Shown here: positions 1-8,199 of the stretch, piece after piece
Position numbering within the stretch: position 1 is the stretch's first letter
How the letters are laid out: each line of letters starts with the position of its first letter
Program-made: the position numbers and the translations under genes
Source: Candidatus Sumerlaeota bacterium
GTDB taxonomy: Bacteria > CG03 > SLGR01
Direction: 5' to 3'
Assembly (NCBI GenBank): GCA_007136585.1
Contig: SLGR01000105.1
Location: 1-29,498, forward strand
DNA length: 29,498 bases
The notes under the pieces: generated by a model
Seen by the model: the letters and a program-made list of their open reading frames with translations, nothing else
Told to the model about the DNA's origin: nothing
Databases searched by the model: none

Positions 1-328
1 CGTACATCTTTGAACGGATACCGTACCTGGGGTTGAAATCATCCGGACATTTTTCAACGCCGTAGATATTTATATCATCCGGGAGGAGCCGGTTAAGGGC
101 TTTAGGGACCCTGGAGAGGGGGATATGAAAAGGCGGGGTATAGGAGATTACCTGGGCGCGGGCGTGGACCCCCCTGTCGGTCCTGCTGGTGTACCGGATA
201 GGAACGCTCCGGCGGTAAAGGCGCTCCAGGGCAGTGAGTATCTTTCCCTGCACTGTGGGCCTGCCGGGCTGAATCTGCCACCCGTAGTAGGCGGTCCCGT
301 CGTACTCCACCCGGGCCATAAGGCTCAT
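1..328 (-). CDS. truA: tRNA pseudouridine(38-40) synthase TruA, N-terminal part (cut by window edge)
   Basis: TruA converts uridines 38-40 of the tRNA anticodon arm to pseudouridine. About 109 N-terminal codons are in the window; the rest lies beyond base 1. Seen: the family opening VEYDGTAYYGWQIQ at residues 7-20 and the catalytic loop SRTDRGVHA at 48-56, with the nucleophilic Asp at 51. The family consensus is GRTDAGVHA, so the first Gly and the Ala are replaced, but Arg-Thr-Asp is intact. The ATG at 328 overlaps the ecfT stop in an ATGA arrangement, which fixes the start. ecfT followed by truA is a classical neighbourhood in Firmicutes, which supports both calls. It is probably the last visible gene of the long amino-acid operon. 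Confidence 0.93.
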   Translation of the reverse strand, partial: MSLMARVEYDGTAYYGWQIQPGRPTVQGKILTALERLYRRSVPIRYTSRTDRGVHARAQVISYTPPFHIPLSRVPKALNRLLPDDINIYGVEKCPDDFNPRYGIRSKMY

Positions 329-1050
329 AGGGCCAGGTAGATGCAGCTAAGCGAAAGAAGCACCGCCACCGCCGCGGTTCCCTTGACCGGGGACGGGTTC
401 TCAATAAGAAAAGAGATATCCCCTTCCAGGATACCCCTGTTATCAAGTGAATCCTCTATCGCATCGGCCTTTCTGAGCACCCTTATCATAAAAACCGAGC
501 AGAAAGCCGTGAGTTTCCTTACCGGTGAAAGTTTAACGGGTTTTACCTTCTGGGCTTTCAGGATACTCTCGGCCTCCTCCAGAACCAGAGGAAAAAAGCG
601 CAGGGCCATAGTAAAAGCAAAGGCGGTCCTCTCAGGGGAGATCCCCAGAACCCTGAGAGGTTTCAGGTACCAGGCTATCGCCCTTCCGGTATCGGCCGCC
701 CTGGTTGTGGCCGTAAAGAGCGAGGCCCAGGAAAAGAGTATAAGAAGCCTGAGAGAGAAAAAAACTGCCCGGTCTAAAGAGGCGGCAAAGTAATTCAGAA
801 GAAAAGTAAAAAGAAGCAGCCATATCACAGGAGCAAGCCCCCTTAAGAGCCGGAGGGGCGGGGTCCCGGAGAAGGCGGCTGCCGCGATAAAAAGGAGGGC
901 CGGGGCGGCAAACCCCCTTAACCCGGAGGTTATGAAAAGGGCCGCGGATACGGATAGAATAAAAAACAGTTTGGCGCGGGCATCCGCGCGGTGGAGGATG
1001 GATTCCCCCTCGGTATAACGTCCCAGAAGAAGGCGCCCCGATATATTCAC
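325..1050 (-). CDS. ecfT: Energy-coupling factor transporter transmembrane protein EcfT (CbiQ family)
   Basis: Membrane scaffold of an ECF-type vitamin or metal importer, linking the two ATPases to a substrate-binding S component. The 241-residue protein has the family N-terminus LLLGRYTEGESILHRAD, hydrophobic segments at about 27-60, 70-92 and 95-115 and near 225-240, and the long cytoplasmic helical region at 140-210. The first coupling motif, normally AQRARG, reads AQKVKP (166-171) and lacks the usual Arg-Gly. The second is DNRG (203-206), close to the consensus ARG. The start is GTG at 1050, 7 bp after asd; I see no clear Shine-Dalgarno, so translation may be coupled. No ecfA ATPase or S component is in the window. 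The family call is firm; the substrate is unknown. Confidence 0.85.
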   Translation of the reverse strand: MNISGRLLLGRYTEGESILHRADARAKLFFILSVSAALFITSGLRGFAAPALLFIAAAAFSGTPPLRLLRGLAPVIWLLLFTFLLNYFAASLDRAVFFSLRLLILFSWASLFTATTRAADTGRAIAWYLKPLRVLGISPERTAFAFTMALRFFPLVLEEAESILKAQKVKPVKLSPVRKLTAFCSVFMIRVLRKADAIEDSLDNRGILEGDISFLIENPSPVKGTAAVAVLLSLSCIYLAL

Positions 1051-1057
1051 GGAGAGA

Positions 1058-2083
1058 TCAGATGAGGGAGTTATCCAGGAGCGACTCCGCTATCTGAACG
1101 GCGTTAAGGGCGGCCCCTTTCCTTAAGTTATCGGAGACAACCCACATATTAAGCCCGCGCTCCACTGATTCGTCCTCCCTTATCCTGCCTACGAAAACCT
1201 CGTCCCTCCCCCAGGCTATATTGGCAAGCGGGTAGACCCCTTCTCCGGGGTCGTCAAGGATACTTACGCCGGGGAAGGAACCCAGGAGTTCCCTGGCCCT
1301 TGAAGCGGTTATCTTCCTGCGGGTCTCTACGTTTACCGCCTCTGAATGACCCCCTATTACAGGGACCCTCACAGCGGTCATCGTCACCCGTATGGTGGAG
1401 TCTCCGAGTATCTTCCGGGTCTCGTTAAGGAGTTTCATCTCCTCGGAAGTGTACCCGTTGGGACCGAAAGCGTCCGACTGGGGTATCTGGGGTATGCACT
1501 CAAAGGCTATCTGGTGGGGGAATATCTCTTTTTTTACGGGGCGTTTCTCAAGAAAAGAGCGGGTCTGCTCCATAAGCTCGTCAACTGCGCGGATCCCGGC
1601 CCCGGAGACCGACTGGTAGGTCGCAACAACCACCCTTTCTATACCCGCCTCGTCGTAGATCGGCTTGAGGGCCATAACCATCTGGATAGTGGAACAGTTG
1701 GGGTTGGCTATTATCCGTTTCCCGGGAAGAGCATCCGGCGGGTTTATCTCAGGAACGACCAGGGGCACATCCTCATCCATCCTGAAAGCGCTGGAGTTGT
1801 CTATAACAACCGCTCCGGCGGAGGCGGCCCTGGGGGCGTGTTCAAGGGACCTGCCCCCTCCCGCGGAAAAAAGCGCTATATCCACCCCTGCAAAATCAGC
1901 CTCGGAAAGGTCTTCTATAACGTAATCGCGCTCCCTCCACCTGAGGGTCTTTCCGGCCGACCGGGCCGAGGCCATTACCCTGAGATTTCCCACGGGGAAC
2001 TCTCTCTCATCCAGTATGGAGAGCATCTGCTCTCCCACGGCCCCGGTGGCCCCGGCTACGGCCACAGTAAATTTTTTGTTCAT
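1058..2083 (-). CDS. asd: Aspartate-semialdehyde dehydrogenase
   Basis: Reduces aspartyl phosphate to aspartate semialdehyde with NADPH, the branch point towards lysine/DAP and homoserine/threonine. The 341 residues are full length for the family. Seen: nucleotide-binding GATGAVG at 11-17, the catalytic cysteine in NPNCST (Cys130), and the active-site histidine in VIGGHSE (His246). The ATG at 2083 overlaps the leuB stop (ATGA) and has AAAGGA upstream in leuB. It sits at the far end of the operon, thirteen genes after lysC, whose product it uses. Having asd here completes aspartate to threonine within one transcription unit. No truncation is seen. Confidence 0.96.
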   Translation of the reverse strand: MNKKFTVAVAGATGAVGEQMLSILDEREFPVGNLRVMASARSAGKTLRWRERDYVIEDLSEADFAGVDIALFSAGGGRSLEHAPRAASAGAVVIDNSSAFRMDEDVPLVVPEINPPDALPGKRIIANPNCSTIQMVMALKPIYDEAGIERVVVATYQSVSGAGIRAVDELMEQTRSFLEKRPVKKEIFPHQIAFECIPQIPQSDAFGPNGYTSEEMKLLNETRKILGDSTIRVTMTAVRVPVIGGHSEAVNVETRRKITASRARELLGSFPGVSILDDPGEGVYPLANIAWGRDEVFVGRIREDESVERGLNMWVVSDNLRKGAALNAVQIAESLLDNSLI

Positions 2084-3192
2084 CCCGATATCCTTTCCGC
2101 AACCATATCTCCGACCTCGGAGGTCCCGTACCCCATCCTTCCGGCTCCCAGGGATTCCAGTTTCTCCGCGACAGCCCAGCAGACGGCATCCTCCACCGCG
2201 GAGGCGGCTTCCCTCTCGCCCAGCTCGTCCAGCATCAGCTGCGCGGAGGCTATGGCGGCCAGGGGGTTTATGAGGTTCTTCCCCGTATACTTGGGGGCCG
2301 AACCGCCTATCGGTTCAAACATAGAGACACCTTCCGGGTTTATATTCCCGCCGGCGGCTATTCCCATCCCCCCCTGTATCATAGCCCCCAGGTCCGTTAT
2401 TATATCCCCGAACATATTTCCCGTAACTATGACATCGTACCATTCGGGGTTCTTGACCATCCACATACAGCAGGCGTCAACGTGGTTGTAATCGCGTTTT
2501 ATTTCAGGGAACTCCTTCTCTCCGATCTCTTTGAAACCCCTTTCCCAGAGGTCGTATATGTAGGTTAGAACATTGGTCTTTCCGACAAGGGTGAGCTGTC
2601 CTTTGAGCCCGGACTCCCTCTCGGCTTCGGAGAGCCCCTTCCAGGGTCTGGGGGAGCGCCTCTTCCCGGCGTACTCAAAAGCGTAACGAAGGGCCCGGTC
2701 AACCCCCTTCCTTGTATATACAGCGGTCTGGACGGCGACCTCGTCAGGGGTCCCTTTATGTGTGAACCCCCCCGTCCCGGAGTAAAGGTCCTGGGTATTC
2801 TCCCGTATAACTGTAAAATCAATCTCACCGGGGCCTTTATCTTTAATGGGAGTGGATACCCCGGGGTAGAGTTTGACCGGCCTTAAGTTTATATACTGGT
2901 CCAGCTCAAACCTGAGCCTGAGCAGTATCTGTTTCTCAAGTATACCGGGGGCGACACCCGGGTGCCCTATGGCCCCGAGGTATATGGCGTCATACCCTTT
3001 AAGTTCCTCAACTGCCGAATCCGGGAGAGTCTCCCCGGTTTCAAGGTACCTCTCACCCCCGAAATCGTACTCGTTAAGCTCAACCGAGAAGGAGAACCTT
3101 CCGGCCGCGGCCTTCAGGGCCTTTATCCCCTCCCTTACAACCTCGGGGCCCGTCCCGTCACCCGGTATTACCGCAATATTGTATTTTTTCAT
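2080..3192 (-). CDS. leuB: 3-isopropylmalate dehydrogenase (isocitrate/isopropylmalate dehydrogenase family)
   Basis: Oxidatively decarboxylates 3-isopropylmalate for leucine. In this operon it probably also acts on methylmalate in the citramalate route to isoleucine. The protein has 370 residues. Seen: [13 protein letters not shown] at the N-terminus, the substrate-binding Arg segment [22 protein letters not shown], the catalytic KTNVLT segment, the metal-ligand stretch [13 protein letters not shown], and the cofactor-site [13 protein letters not shown]. The YINLRPVKL version of the substrate loop differs from E. coli-type LeuB and resembles the broader LeuB/tartrate dehydrogenase-like branch. 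Neighbouring leuC and leuD support the LeuB role. The ATG at 3192 is chosen because GGAGG lies 8 nt upstream; an upstream TTG at 3249 has no such signal. It follows an unusual 112-bp gap. Confidence 0.9.
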   Translation of the reverse strand: MKKYNIAVIPGDGTGPEVVREGIKALKAAAGRFSFSVELNEYDFGGERYLETGETLPDSAVEELKGYDAIYLGAIGHPGVAPGILEKQILLRLRFELDQYINLRPVKLYPGVSTPIKDKGPGEIDFTVIRENTQDLYSGTGGFTHKGTPDEVAVQTAVYTRKGVDRALRYAFEYAGKRRSPRPWKGLSEAERESGLKGQLTLVGKTNVLTYIYDLWERGFKEIGEKEFPEIKRDYNHVDACCMWMVKNPEWYDVIVTGNMFGDIITDLGAMIQGGMGIAAGGNINPEGVSMFEPIGGSAPKYTGKNLINPLAAIASAQLMLDELGEREAASAVEDAVCWAVAEKLESLGAGRMGYGTSEVGDMVAERISG

Positions 3193-3214
3193 ATTAAAAT
3201 ATCCTCCGATAAGC

Positions 3215-3291
3215 CGGCATCCGCCGGCGGAATCCCCCCAGGCAGCCAAAGGCTGCGGGAATGAGAAAACCCGTGCCGGCGGCGGATGCCG
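3215..3291. repeat. Nested palindrome in the leuD-leuB gap (REP-like stem-loop)
   Basis: A perfect 12-bp inverted repeat, CGGCATCCGCCG at 3215-3226 and CGGCGGATGCCG at 3280-3291, encloses a second perfect hairpin, GCAGCC/GGCTGC, at 3242-3256 with an AAA loop. The element fills most of the only large gap inside the branched-chain operon and ends just upstream of the leuB GGAGG. On the plus strand a T6 run follows the outer arm. On the minus strand, the transcribed direction, no T-run follows, so it is more likely an mRNA processing/stability element or a dispersed repeat than a terminator. Confidence 0.65.
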
Positions 3292-3304
3292 TATTTTTTA
3301 AGGT

Positions 3305-3820
3305 TTAGAGGTCTCTCCTTTCCGAGAGATCCCTCTTGACGCTCTCCATCAGCCCCCCGGCGTTTATCATTTCCGATAGAAAGGCCGGGAACTGCGTAAA
3401 ACTCCCCGTACCGCCGGTGGTTATATTAGTGATCTTACCCTTTGAGGGCTCTATGAGGACCTCCTGCCCGGTCTTTGAATCAAACCCGCTTACCTCTATT
3501 ATGGGAAGCCCTATGTTTATGGCGTTTCTGAAAAATATGCGGGCGAAACTCTCGGCGACAACCGCCCCTACCCCAGCCCCCTTTATGGAGAGCGGGGCGT
3601 GCTCGCGCGACGAGCCGCACCCGAAGTTCCTCCCGGCTATTATTATATCTCCGGGACGGACATTTGAAGCAAACTCCCCGTCCACACCCTGCATACAGTG
3701 GCGGGCAAGCTCGGCGGGATCACTGGTATCAAGGTACCTTGCGGGTATTATCTGGTCCGTATCAACATTATCCCCGAACCTGAAAACCTTACCTTTTATC
3801 TTTAGTTCTTCGGCGCTCAT
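3305..3820 (-). CDS. leuD: 3-isopropylmalate dehydratase small subunit
   Basis: Small (swivel-domain) subunit of isopropylmalate isomerase, paired with LeuC. The 171 residues match the usual 160-200. Seen: FGDNVDTDQIIPARYL near the N-terminus and the hallmark RNFGCGSSREHAP loop, followed by AVVAESFARIFFRNAINIGLP. The ATG at 3820 overlaps the leuC stop by 4 bp, with GGAGG in the end of leuC. In this operon the LeuCD enzyme would serve both isopropylmalate (leucine) and citramalate (isoleucine), since only one leuCD pair is present. The length and NVDTDQIIPARYL motif resemble the archaeal/deltaproteobacterial LeuD class rather than the longer enterobacterial one. Confidence 0.95.
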   Translation of the reverse strand: MSAEELKIKGKVFRFGDNVDTDQIIPARYLDTSDPAELARHCMQGVDGEFASNVRPGDIIIAGRNFGCGSSREHAPLSIKGAGVGAVVAESFARIFFRNAINIGLPIIEVSGFDSKTGQEVLIEPSKGKITNITTGGTGSFTQFPAFLSEMINAGGLMESVKRDLSERRDL

Positions 3821-5076
3821 AATTCCTCCGGCGAGGCTATATACCCTTTTACCGCCGTGGCCGCCGCGACCTCGGGGTTGGCCAGGTATACCTGCGATTC
3901 CTTATCTCCCATTCTTCCCACGAAGTTCCTGTTGGTGGTGGCAAGAGCCTTCTCTCCCTCCGCGAGTATCCCCATATGCCCTCCCAGGCAGGGGCCGCAG
4001 GTCGGGGGGGAGATTATCGCCCCGGCCCCGGCAAATACCTTCATAAGCCCCCCGTCTATCATCTCCCGGTAGAGACGGGCGGTGGAGGGTATGACTATAA
4101 ACCTTACCCCTTTAGCGGCCTTTCTTCCTTCAAGGAGCCGGGCGGCCTTCTCATAATCCTCCCACCTGCCGTTCGTGCAGGAGCCCAGGACCACCTGGTC
4201 AACCCGGACCTCCTCTATAGAGCTTACGCCCCGGCAGTTGGCCGGAGACGAGGGGAAAGCCACCTGGGGCTCTATCGAGGAAGAATCTATCTCCATTACC
4301 TCCTCAAACTCGGTATCGGATTCTATTGAGTACCCCTCGGGATGAGGGGAGTATGGGCGGGTGGCCCTCTCCTCAACGTAATCTATGACCTTGCGGTCGG
4401 CGTCCATTATACCGTACTTGGCCCCGCACTCTATGACCATATTGGCCATTGTAAAACGCGAATCCATTGAAAGCTCTTCCATACTCTCCCCGCAGAACTC
4501 AAGCCCCTTGTAGAGGGCCCCGTCCGTGCCTATACGGCTTATAAGGTAAAGTATTATATCCTTGCCGCTGACAAACGGGCGGAGCGAACCTTTCAGGACC
4601 ACCTTTACCGACTCGGGAACCTTGAACCAGGCCTCCCCGCTGGCCCAGGCCGCCGCAACGTCCGTGGACCCCACCCCTGCCGCGAAGGCTCCCAGGGCCC
4701 CGTAAGTGACCGTATGGGAATCGGCCCCGATTATTATATCCTGGGGAAGGACCAGCCCCTCCTCGGGGAGGAGGGCGTGTTCTATCCCGCACCCCGCCTC
4801 GTAAAACCTTATGGATTTCTCGCGGGCGAAATCCCTCACTTTTTTCACCTGGCGCGCCGAGGCTATATCCTTATTTGGGGTGAAATGGTCGGCAACTATG
4901 ACAGCCTTTGATCTCCCCTTCATAACCCCTATCCCGGAGGAGTTGTAGGCGTCTATGGCAAGAGGAGTGGTTATATCGTTTGAGAGTATAACGTCAACCT
5001 CAAGCTTTATGAAATCCCCCGGGCGCAGTTTCCTGGCGTTCAGCCTGTTTCTGAATATATTTCTGGCAAGACTCAT
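3817..5076 (-). CDS. leuC: 3-isopropylmalate dehydratase large subunit
   Basis: Catalytic [4Fe-4S] subunit of isopropylmalate isomerase (aconitase superfamily), 419 residues. The three cluster cysteines are visible: Cys300 in GSCTNGR, and Cys360 and Cys363 in PPTCGPCLGGH. Also seen are the substrate-site segments GADSHTVTYGALGAFAAGVGST and IPSTARLY. The ATG at 5076 follows the leuA stop by one base and has GAGGATAAG in front. A longer reading frame from 5103 would lie inside leuA and lacks a better start signal. The compact form (about 420 residues) is typical of the HacA/LeuC2 class, often flexible for methyl-substituted malates. This fits the shared leucine and citramalate role inferred here. 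Confidence 0.96.
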   Translation of the reverse strand: MSLARNIFRNRLNARKLRPGDFIKLEVDVILSNDITTPLAIDAYNSSGIGVMKGRSKAVIVADHFTPNKDIASARQVKKVRDFAREKSIRFYEAGCGIEHALLPEEGLVLPQDIIIGADSHTVTYGALGAFAAGVGSTDVAAAWASGEAWFKVPESVKVVLKGSLRPFVSGKDIILYLISRIGTDGALYKGLEFCGESMEELSMDSRFTMANMVIECGAKYGIMDADRKVIDYVEERATRPYSPHPEGYSIESDTEFEEVMEIDSSSIEPQVAFPSSPANCRGVSSIEEVRVDQVVLGSCTNGRWEDYEKAARLLEGRKAAKGVRFIVIPSTARLYREMIDGGLMKVFAGAGAIISPPTCGPCLGGHMGILAEGEKALATTNRNFVGRMGDKESQVYLANPEVAAATAVKGYIASPEEL

Positions 5077-5077
5077 C

Positions 5078-6652
5078 TTATCCTCGTTTCTTCCCGGCGG
5101 CACTCCCGCGACCCCGGTTCTCCCCAGCGCGGATCCGGTTGAGGGCCGCTATGTATGCAAGGGCCGAGGCCTCAATTATATCCGTGGATGCCCCGCGCCC
5201 CTGCGCCTCAGCGGAACCGCCCTCCTCCCTGAGAACCACCGTAACCTCCCCCAGGGAATCCCCTCCCCGGGATACGGCGGTAATCCGGTAATCCGTAAGC
5301 AGGCACTCCATCTTCGTTATCCTGTTTATGGCGTTATAGCAGGCGTCTACGGGCCCGTCACCCGTGGAGGCCTCCTGCGCCGACCTGAGCTCCTCACCGG
5401 GAAGGGATACCCGGAGCCTCACAGTGGCGCTGGGAACCGTACCCGACCCCGAAAGGGCGTGGAGGTACTCAAGCTCGTAGGTCTTGGCGGCAGATCCTAT
5501 CTGGTCCTCAACCAGCGAGAGGAGTTCGTCTTCGTAAACCTGTTTCTTCTTATCGGCAAGGTTCTTGAACCTGGACATAAGGTCCTTCATATCCAGCTCC
5601 GAGACATCTATACCCATACCCTTGAGCCTCTCGGAGACGGCGTGGCGCCCGGAGTGTTTGCCCAGGTAGAGCGACTCCACCTTGCACCCCACCGATTCGG
5701 GGGTCATTATCTCGTAGGTGAGCTTATCCTGGAGCACACCGTGCTGGTGTATCCCGGCCTCGTGCCTGAAAGCGTTTGCCCCCACTACCGCCTTATTCCT
5801 CTGGACGCTGAGCCCCGAAAGGCGGCTCACAAGAAGCGAGGTCGGAGAGAGGAGTTTTCTCTTTATCCCGGTCCGGGCCCCGTATATGTCGCCGCGGACA
5901 TAGAGGCTCATCACTATCTCCTCAAGAGCGGCGTTCCCGGCTCTTTCGCCTATACCGTTAACGGTGCACTCCACCTGCCCGGCCCCCGCAAGGACCGCCG
6001 CCAGGGAGTTTGCCGTGGCCATACCCAGGTCGTTATGACAGTGGACGCTTACACGCACGCTATCGGGAAGGGCCTCGCGGACCTTCTTTATTATATCCGA
6101 GAACTCCCCCGGCATAGTATATCCCACGGTATCGGGGATATTTACGGTTGAGGCCCCGGCATCGGCGGCGGCCTTTACCGCCTTGATGAGGAAATCGGGC
6201 TCCGTCCGGGTGGCGTCCTCCGCGGAGAACTCCACGTCGTCACAGAGGGATTTTGAGAGTCTCACCGCCTTCACGGCGTTCTCTATTACCTGCGACCTGC
6301 TCATCTTAAGCTTGGCCTTACGGTGTATGGGGCTTGTGGCTATGAAAGTGTGTATCCTGGGTTTTACCGCGCCTTTCAGGGAGTCCCAGCAGCACTTTAT
6401 ATCCTTCTCCACGGCGCGGGCAAGGCCGCTCACCGAGCATTTCTTCAGCTCGGCGGATATCTTACTGACAGCCTCGAAATCCCCCTCGCTTGATACGGGA
6501 AACCCGGCCTCTATCACGTCAACACCCAGCCTCTCAAGCTGCCTTGCGACCTGAAGCTTCTCGGCGATATTCATACTGGCCCCGGGGCACTGCTCCCCGT
6601 CGCGCAGCGTGGTATCAAATACAAGAACCTTTTTCCCGGCGCTCTTACTCAT
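5078..6652 (-). CDS. leuA: 2-isopropylmalate synthase
   Basis: Condenses acetyl-CoA with 2-oxoisovalerate, the committed step to leucine. The full-length long form has 524 residues: a catalytic TIM barrel from about 8 to 280 with DTTLRDGEQCPG (13-24), HCHNDLG (204-210) and NGIGERAGN (232-240), then a linker and a C-terminal LeuA dimer/regulatory domain from about 370 to 510, the usual seat of leucine feedback. The barrel opening is GEQCPG, the LeuA form, in contrast to the GTQAEG of cimA in the same operon, so the two paralogues can be told apart. The ATG at 6652 follows ilvC by 37 bp, with GGGAG about 10 nt upstream inside a possible hairpin. Confidence 0.96.
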   Translation of the reverse strand: MSKSAGKKVLVFDTTLRDGEQCPGASMNIAEKLQVARQLERLGVDVIEAGFPVSSEGDFEAVSKISAELKKCSVSGLARAVEKDIKCCWDSLKGAVKPRIHTFIATSPIHRKAKLKMSRSQVIENAVKAVRLSKSLCDDVEFSAEDATRTEPDFLIKAVKAAADAGASTVNIPDTVGYTMPGEFSDIIKKVREALPDSVRVSVHCHNDLGMATANSLAAVLAGAGQVECTVNGIGERAGNAALEEIVMSLYVRGDIYGARTGIKRKLLSPTSLLVSRLSGLSVQRNKAVVGANAFRHEAGIHQHGVLQDKLTYEIMTPESVGCKVESLYLGKHSGRHAVSERLKGMGIDVSELDMKDLMSRFKNLADKKKQVYEDELLSLVEDQIGSAAKTYELEYLHALSGSGTVPSATVRLRVSLPGEELRSAQEASTGDGPVDACYNAINRITKMECLLTDYRITAVSRGGDSLGEVTVVLREEGGSAEAQGRGASTDIIEASALAYIAALNRIRAGENRGRGSAAGKKRG

Positions 6653-6661
6653 TTTTAAAAA

Positions 6662-6686
6662 CTCCCGGTTAAGAAAAACCCCGGAG
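6662..6686 (-). promoter_or_regulatory. Possible hairpin masking the leuA Shine-Dalgarno
   Basis: In the ilvC-leuA gap the transcript can fold with CTCC-GG pairing to CCGGGAG (six pairs, one bulged G, 12-nt loop). It is followed by TTTTTAAAA and the leuA ATG. The GGGAG that would serve as leuA ribosome binding site is part of the 3' arm. It could be a translational gate or a weak terminator-like structure, but the stem is short and may be chance. Confidence 0.3.
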
Positions 6687-6689
6687 CGG

Positions 6690-7691
6690 CTACCTGAGCC
6701 ACTCCATCATACCCCTGAGCTTTTCGCCGGTCTTCTCTATGAGATGCTCTTTCATCTCCGCGCGTTTTCTGCTGAATTCCGGGAGGCCGTTTTCGTTCTC
6801 GGAGATCCATTCCCGGGCGAAATCACCGCTTTTTATCTCCGAGAGTATCTTCTTCATCTCCTCCTTGGTCTCGTCTTTTATTATCCTCTCGCCGCGGGAG
6901 TACTCCCCGTACTCGGCAGTGTTGGATATGGAGTAGTTCATATAGGAGATGCCCTTGGCATATACAAGGTCTATTATCAGTTTCATCTCGTGGAGGCACT
7001 CAAAGTAGGCTATCTCCGGCTGGTACCCGGCTTCCACCAGGGTCTCAAACCCTTTCTTCATAAGCTCCACGACGCCGCCGCAGAGGACAACCTGTTCCCC
7101 GAATAGGTCGGTCTCGGTCTCCTCGCTGAAGGTGGTCTCTATGACCCCTGCGCGGGTTCCCCCTATGGCCTTGGCGTAGGCGAGGGCGAGCTCCTTTGCT
7201 CTTCCGGAAGAGTCCTGCTCCACCGCCATAAGCATCGGCACCCCGTTACCCTCTTTATAGACGCTCCTTACCAGGTGGCCGGGCCCCTTGGGGGCGACCA
7301 TTACCACGTCGCAGTTTGAGGGAGGTTTTATCTGGCCGAACCTTATATTGAACCCGTGGGAGAACCCCAGGACCATTGAGGAGCTCTCCTCAACGGCGGG
7401 CCTTATCTCTTCGTAGACCTTCCCCTGGATCTCATCAGGGACAAGGAGCTGTATCCACCCGACCCCGTCCAGGGCAGCGGCGGCTTTTGCCGAGAGAGGG
7501 GTGAACCCGTCCGAGACGGCCTGGTTCCAGTTATCGGAACCCTCAACATCAGCAACGATAACATCCACACCCGAATCCCGCAGGTTCAGCGCGTGGGCGT
7601 GCCCCTGGCTCCCGTAACCGACTATAACTATCTTTATACCTTCCAGCGCCTTTATATCGGCGTCGTTCTCATAGTACATCCTAGCGCTCAT
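6690..7691 (-). CDS. ilvC: Ketol-acid reductoisomerase (class I), probably NADH-preferring
   Basis: Isomerises and reduces acetolactate/acetohydroxybutyrate for valine, leucine and isoleucine. The 333 residues are class I length. Seen: [10 protein letters not shown] at 25-34, catalytic SHGF (His112), Mg ligands in [10 protein letters not shown] (Asp195, Glu199) and in ECLHEMK (Glu231, Glu235). The loop after the second beta strand reads ADVEGSDNW (47-55). In NADPH enzymes this segment is typically GLREGSKSW, whose Arg and Ser hold the 2'-phosphate. Here Arg is Val, Ser is Asn and two Asp appear, which predicts NADH preference (inference). The ATG at 7691 overlaps the ilvN TAA (TAATG) with GGAGG ahead. 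Confidence 0.96.
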   Translation of the reverse strand: MSARMYYENDADIKALEGIKIVIVGYGSQGHAHALNLRDSGVDVIVADVEGSDNWNQAVSDGFTPLSAKAAAALDGVGWIQLLVPDEIQGKVYEEIRPAVEESSSMVLGFSHGFNIRFGQIKPPSNCDVVMVAPKGPGHLVRSVYKEGNGVPMLMAVEQDSSGRAKELALAYAKAIGGTRAGVIETTFSEETETDLFGEQVVLCGGVVELMKKGFETLVEAGYQPEIAYFECLHEMKLIIDLVYAKGISYMNYSISNTAEYGEYSRGERIIKDETKEEMKKILSEIKSGDFAREWISENENGLPEFSRKRAEMKEHLIEKTGEKLRGMMEWLR

Positions 7692-8176
7692 TACTTGCCT
7701 CCTCTTTCCAGTGCTATTACACCGGTCCTGGCCAGTTCCCTTATGCTGTAGGGCCTCATCAGTTCCGTGAAGGCCCTGAGCTTATCCTCGTCTCCCGTAA
7801 CCTCTATCATCATCGTATCCTGCGCGACATCCACAACCTTGGCCCTGAATACCGAGACTATCTCAAGGAGTTCGGGGCGTTTCTTCTTATCGGCCTCCAC
7901 CCTGACAAGCATCAGGTCCCGCTCCACTATATCCGTATCCTTGAAATCCTTTACGGTAATCACATCGGGAAGCTTATTCAGCTGCTTTGTGACCTGCTCA
8001 AGGACGTTCTCGTCCCCTTTAACCACTATAGTCATTCTTGATACGTCGGGAGACTCGGTGACTCCTACAGCCAGCGAGTCTATATTGTACCCCCTGGCGC
8101 TGAAAAGCCCGGAGATCTTCGCAAGGACCCCCGACCTGTTCTCAACCAGAGCGCTTATGGTGTGTCTTAATTTCAT
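7691..8176 (-). CDS. ilvN: Acetolactate synthase small (regulatory) subunit
   Basis: Regulatory partner of IlvB; activates the catalytic subunit and confers feedback control by branched-chain amino acids. The 161 residues are the usual length. An N-terminal ACT domain (about 1-75) opens with [35 protein letters not shown]-type sequence, followed by a C-terminal ALS_ss domain with [16 protein letters not shown]-like and [12 protein letters not shown] elements. The ATG at 8176 has GAGG 11 nt upstream. ilvB lies 23 bp upstream and ilvC overlaps its stop by one base, so the three are surely co-transcribed. The segment around [14 protein letters not shown] is the canonical valine-site region and looks intact. 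Confidence 0.95.
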   Translation of the reverse strand: MKLRHTISALVENRSGVLAKISGLFSARGYNIDSLAVGVTESPDVSRMTIVVKGDENVLEQVTKQLNKLPDVITVKDFKDTDIVERDLMLVRVEADKKKRPELLEIVSVFRAKVVDVAQDTMMIEVTGDEDKLRAFTELMRPYSIRELARTGVIALERGGK

Positions 8177-8199
8177 AATTCTAAACCTCGCTTTAAATT

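Noticed and set aside
1346-2491. A 381-codon open frame on the plus strand opposite asd and leuB
   Set aside because: It is antisense to two secure enzymes, has no ribosome binding site, and its Pro/Gly/Tyr-rich product shows no domain. Long antisense frames recur opposite most genes here as a by-product of codon bias.
3193-3249. Longer leuB start at 3249 adding 19 residues
   Set aside because: It would start at TTG without a ribosome binding site and the added residues are coded by the palindrome; the ATG at 3192 has GGAGG and begins directly at the conserved opening.
4955-6151. A 398-codon plus-strand open frame opposite leuA
   Set aside because: Antisense to leuA with no conserved motif and no start signal; a compositional shadow.
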